Source: Taenia hydatigena (taxonomy: Eukaryota > Platyhelminthes > Cestoda > Cyclophyllidea > Taeniidae). From it: a stretch of DNA of 64,000 bases. The stretch is taken from assembly GCA_036345935.2 (NCBI GenBank), contig JADWOT020000007.1, positions 2,965,719 through 3,029,718 of the forward strand, written 5' to 3'. Below are positions 59,521 through 64,000 of the stretch, piece by piece. The notes beneath the pieces are model-generated. The model did not search any database and was not told the origin of the DNA. It saw only the letters and a list, made by a program, of their open reading frames with translations. Made by a program: the position numbers and the translations under genes. The stretch's first letter is position 1, and every line of letters begins with the position of its first letter.

Positions 59521-62500
59521 GTAAAGTAGCCTCCTTAATTCGTTTAGGTATGGCAGCAGAAGCCGTCCTAAATAAACAAATCTTAAGTTCTTATAAGAAA
59601 CCCATATCAAACTATATCCTATTAATTCACAGGCTTAGTGAACGAGAACGATAACCATCAATGCAGTGAGGACGGGTGAACAGCGTCGAGTAATTAACCT
59701 AGGCTTCAGCAGTAGCCGCTTAGTCATGTTTGCGCCAAGTCGACAACAAATTTGAACAGTTGAATACCTGCGACCTGGTCAAAAACATTTTGATTTATGG
59801 TGGAATGATTTAATAGTGTAGAGGTCAAGAGTTTTGTTAAGCATCGGATTAATAGTTCTTGTCTTTCACCAAGACTTTGCAACTGGGCTATTAAATTTTG
59901 CTTTCTTGGCGATTTCGCCCACTTTACTCGTTCATCAGCAGTTAGTGTCCCCATTATGAAGTATTATTGTGGGTGTATACAAGAAGGGTGTGCAATTTTT
60001 TGGCAGACTTAATCACATAACGCTCCTGGTAAAACAGTTCACCTGACTCCGAACATGGAGGGATGTATTTTTAGCACCTATCGTTTTTATGCAATCGCAG
60101 AGGGTGTAGAGGAGTGTGTAAGGAGAATTGGTAAAACTGAGGCCTTGGATGTGTTTCGTCAATTCGATTGCCTCAGATGTACCCATGGATAGTCGTCGAA
60201 ATGCACTGCTCAAGCATGCTTAGTAAGCCCTTTTGAATGGCCAAAAAATTTTATCACATGAGCACCATCTCAACCTTTTCCAGAATGCGTGTACATACAC
60301 AGACTTGATCCAAAACGTCCACCTTAGTACAGAATTTAGCATAGGCCCATGAAACAAGCAAGATGTGTATTTCTTGTCAACGGACTTTGTTGCATTGCGG
60401 TGTTACAAGTTGTTTTTGTCTTCGAATGCAAACTTTAATTTTAGATCATAAACAAAGGAACACTCTGCTCTCTGAACAACCTCTTTGGCTTAAATACGTA
60501 GGTCACTGCCTTCCGGAAATTCAGATCTTCTAGCAAAGGGTTGTGTCGTTTTGTCGGCCCGCATACCAAACTGTTGCAAATGATGCTCGTAGCAAAACTT
60601 GCAAATGGAGGAGAATTTAAGCGCAATTCTTGTCACATTTTTCTGCCATGCGACTGCTGAGTACTTGTAAATAGAGCCGCCCTGGAAACAATAAAGGCTA
60701 GACATAACCAACCAAATGCCGTCTGCTTTGTATGAGAGTGACGAAATGTAAGAGCTGCCACTGTCACCACGCCGCAATATTAAATGGGTTAGCAATGTCT
60801 TTTGACGTGTTATCTGTTAACACTTGCAAAACTACCACCAGATGGCTCGACTTATGGCTGTTTTATTTTACGAAGGATGGCTGCAAGCATTCCCACTGGT
60901 GCAACAAATAGAGGATTTCCACACCATCAGCGAATGGACAATAGAACAGTCTTAACTCATCTCTTTAGTGCCGAACTCACCTCCATACTTTGTTAGAGCC
61001 AAGAAGAATTTCCCTCTTTGTCAATCAGTCTTGGAATCTGTCCTGTCATGTCTTCTTTGCAGCACTGATACGGCCATGCTGACTAATAGGGCCCATGCCC
61101 TTACATTTCACTGACATACACCAGTGCGACATGTTTGCAACTATTGGTAACACCCTCTGATATTCGTCATCTTTCTCCTTTTTCTCCTAAAAGTATTGCA
61201 AAGTGTTGTGCAATTCAAGAAGTCAGTACTAGTCATTTCACATCGAAACAAAGAGCTTTTTAAGGTGATCCAGAGTGCAGAGTAGGGTCTGAGTGAGCTC
61301 CTCTGACCCTTGATTCCGCGTGTGCACTCACTCCCGAAGCAAATTCCTGTTTGATATTTGGATCGCATATTCATGTCATATTTGATGACATGTAGTCTCG
61401 GCTTTGGAATACATGGCGATACATTTACATTCTCCTTATCAAGGATGCCGTAAACAAGTTCCACTTTCACCGCTACCTCTCCACTACAGTAAAGTCACAA
61501 ACCGAGTAGTAAAGTAGTCATAGGAGCCGATCAGATGCAGTCTCACTACATGGAAGATGTCACAGATACAAAGTCGAAGATCTTGTCAAATTAATTTTAG
61601 AATAACGCAAATGCGATTAGGAGTCAAATCATTGCCCTTTTATTGGCCACTTCTTCGAAAATTCCACTCAGTACGTTTATTTTACCCCAGGAATTCGCTT
61701 AATTGTATACGCGTTTATATGAACCTCCTCCGCCGCATACACGATGGCGAGGTGATTAGTGAAAGCTTCTGTCCTGCTTCGAACACCTCAACGTTTCGTT
61801 AAAATTGGTCAAGAATCTTCATTTTTTGGTATTTTGGAATGAACCTACTGCAGAGATATAGTGAAAGGAATGATAAAATGATAAGCTTTTGCCAATAAAA
61901 CCTACTGGTTAATGAACCTAGGGCTTCGGAAAATTCGAGCATTAGGCATTCAAGGAACTGGGATCTTTTGGGTCGCGACAGTGTAGCCAGTAACGTCGCC
62001 ATAAATGAATGACCAAGCTCAGTTGTCAATGAATTAGAAGTAGAGTCAATCCTAACAAAACGGGCAAAAAGAACTAATAAAACGGAAAGGATGTCACTTG
62101 AGCCTTGGTGAAAGTATTAAAGCTGCCACTACAGTCCATGTTGCTTCGCTTAGAATTGCCTAGTTTAAATAAACGAAAAACGTACATGCTATTCAAATGG
62201 CTCGAATCGACCAATGTAGATGTGGAAACTCATCTTCCGAAATAGCGCATGCACTGTTTCCATGGCGGCCACTGAGTGGATTGTCTGCCCTTCTAGCGGA
62301 TGGAACGCCGTGATTAACGACGTATGGCGAATACATCTTCAAGTGACGCGCAAGATGGATTGCGCAAAAGAGGAAAGTGTCACACGAAAATCCCTTTGTG
62401 GTGTAAACCCAAGTGGCGAACATTTAAACAGGCTAGCTTTTAGTAAAATAGCGCTTTATTGTAAGGTTGTATTAATTCAAAGCACCACTTACAGCGCATT

Positions 62501-64000
62501 TCTTAAGCAAACTCAGTAGACTTTTTCACGACAAGCAAAATTTTGTCATTTATCAGGATTCGTAAAGCAAACAGCTTTAGTACATGAAGTATGTCGGGAA
62601 ATGATGCAGTTTGCATGACCACTCCTAACCCGTCGCATGGCTTACACAGTATGCGCATTGCTAGATCTGTCTTGATTTGATAAAAAGGTCATCAAGCACC
62701 AAATAATTGGTGCCAATTGGAGTATTCTGTACATTGATGATTTCTTAGCAAATAATCGGCTGCAACTTATGTTCCTTCGTAGCTTAACAAAGTGAAATTT
62801 ATCCTTCAGGATTTGACAAACATTCCATGAGCTGATGCGGCTCCTCGATTTTTTATGCTCTTAAAAAGGAGGAAGAGATGGCATCATCACCACGCCTTCA
62901 TCACTCACTTCAGCTTTCAATAACGCTTACGTCGTCTACTGACGTAAAGTTAGTAAATGTAGATTTTCAGGCCTATGGAATCAGTGATACTAAAATATCC
63001 AATTTGTCACTACATGTGGTGTGCTCGCCGTTGTCTCGCATCGAAACACACAGATGCTTCCCGGTTAAGTCTTGCCATTGCCACTTGGATTCTATGTCCG
63101 TTATTTACACTTGACTAAGGTGAAGGGCATTTCTTCATTTCTGTCGCACCTACTTAAGAGTCCAAGGTCCCGTTAGGTTGTGCATTACTTCAGGCCTACT
63201 CTTACAGATCTGCTGCCTCACTGACCTGCCGCGAGCAATTGACAGGGTCAACACAGCGGTCTGCCAATGCCTACACGTTCGAGGCTCTACCTCAGACGCT
63301 GCAGTACAGTAGGTGTGCTTAAGTCAAATTATTTCTTTTAGGAACATGCACTGCTATCAAAAATATGCAATAAATGGGAAATATTTTTATATTGTGACTG
63401 AATTTGAGATAGTTTCACTAGACTTGACCAACCAAATCCCAACTTTATCGCAGACATGGGCTATTTGGTTCGCCGAACGCATCTAATTTAATTAATGCGC
63501 GAATTCGTTACAGTGGTCCCATAGAGCAAAGTGCACATAAAAGAGATATTTAAAGGCGCACATTCCATAGGTTTATTGGTTAAAACATCGTTACAGACCA
63601 GTTTTACCTGTTTTATGCAGTAAACTTCAGCGTCAATTTATAAAGTTTTCAGTTCAGGGTGCGTGGCTGAATAAAGTCTACAAGAGGGAACATGTTTGGA
63701 CATCAACAAGAGTAGACAAACATGTCAAGATACTTATTTGGCATTCAGTAAATGCTGGCTGTGATTGGAACAGATAACAACTTTAGTTACTGTATTTTAA
63801 CGCTGTAATGATGAGCATGAGTGCAATCGTTGATTATATGCGCGGATTCACGAGCACGCTTACTTAAGCACTAGATCCATGGAAGTGATTTGGACCATAG
63901 TTATGAAGTAGTGAGGATAAATTCGTCAGTCCTGACTGTCGCGAAAGTTGACTTGAAGCTACTTACAGGGGTCATGGTGGGATTTGTGACCACGTGAAGC
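59521..64000. other. No confirmed gene; exon-like minus-strand frames
   Basis: About 4.5 kb without a recognised family. Several minus-strand frames have protein-like composition and plausible splice borders (59,724-59,954; 60,013-60,213; 60,490-60,810; 61,332-61,483; 61,906-62,051), but their phases do not join cleanly and no family could be assigned. They are described as a finding. Plus-strand frames at 62,220-62,519 and 62,878-63,114 are unrecognised. Confidence 0.4.

Noticed and set aside
60490..60812. GDSG motif followed by a W/V-rich stretch, recalling the serine nucleophile of trypsin-like proteases
   Set aside because: The preceding and following conserved cysteines, GGP and the C-terminal WI pattern are missing. 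No His or Asp catalytic segment is seen upstream. A four-residue motif is not enough.
1..64000. CRISPR arrays, bacterial operons, riboswitches, known microRNAs, spliced-leader RNA, telomeric repeats
   Set aside because: I looked for short regular repeats, ribosome-binding-site-linked frames, and the flatworm let-7, miR-71 and spliced-leader sequences as I remember them, and saw none.

Overview
The window looks like eukaryotic nuclear DNA, most likely from a flatworm and possibly a taeniid-like tapeworm. The eukaryotic part rests on three tRNA genes with internal promoters, a 5S rRNA copy, many decayed dispersed repeats, and the absence of any long open frame (longest 187 codons) or operon. 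The flatworm assignment is inference: the 5S core resembles flatworm 5S as I remember it, and expanded non-canonical HSP70 copies are known from Echinococcus and Taenia. No complete protein-coding gene can be called with confidence.

Left part (1-36 kb): a truncated repeat copy (X-A) lies at the edge, followed by unmarked sequence. A divergent tRNA-Arg(CCG)/tRNA-Pro(TGG) pair sits at 7.55-7.77 kb. Decayed tRNA-like sequences of different identities are scattered at 8.7, 9.6, 10.5, 10.9, 11.6 and 11.9 kb. Repeat copies F1 (17.1 kb) and F2 (25.9 kb) follow. An intact tRNA-Ser(CGA) lies at 35.1 kb with two tRNA-like relics near it.

Middle (36-42 kb): a pair of direct repeats (H), a composite dispersed repeat (G/F3) overlapping a short frame that resembles an Elf1/ELOF1 zinc ribbon, and a near-complete 5S rRNA copy on the minus strand with a T6 run just downstream.

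Right part (42.5-59.5 kb): a nested inverted-repeat structure. The outer arms are two 2.8-2.9 kb copies of repeat X (B on minus, C on plus), each carrying a frameshifted fragment of the C-terminal third of cytosolic HSP70. The inner arms (D1, D2) contain a core of about 1 kb that is nearly identical and ends abruptly in much more diverged flanks, as expected for gene conversion between palindrome arms. The last 4.5 kb hold only weak exon-like frames on the minus strand.

Taken together this is a gene-poor, repeat-rich interval. Its working content is probably limited to the Pol III genes. Its main interest is the inverted-duplication architecture, the HSP70 pseudogenes, and the isolated 5S copy.
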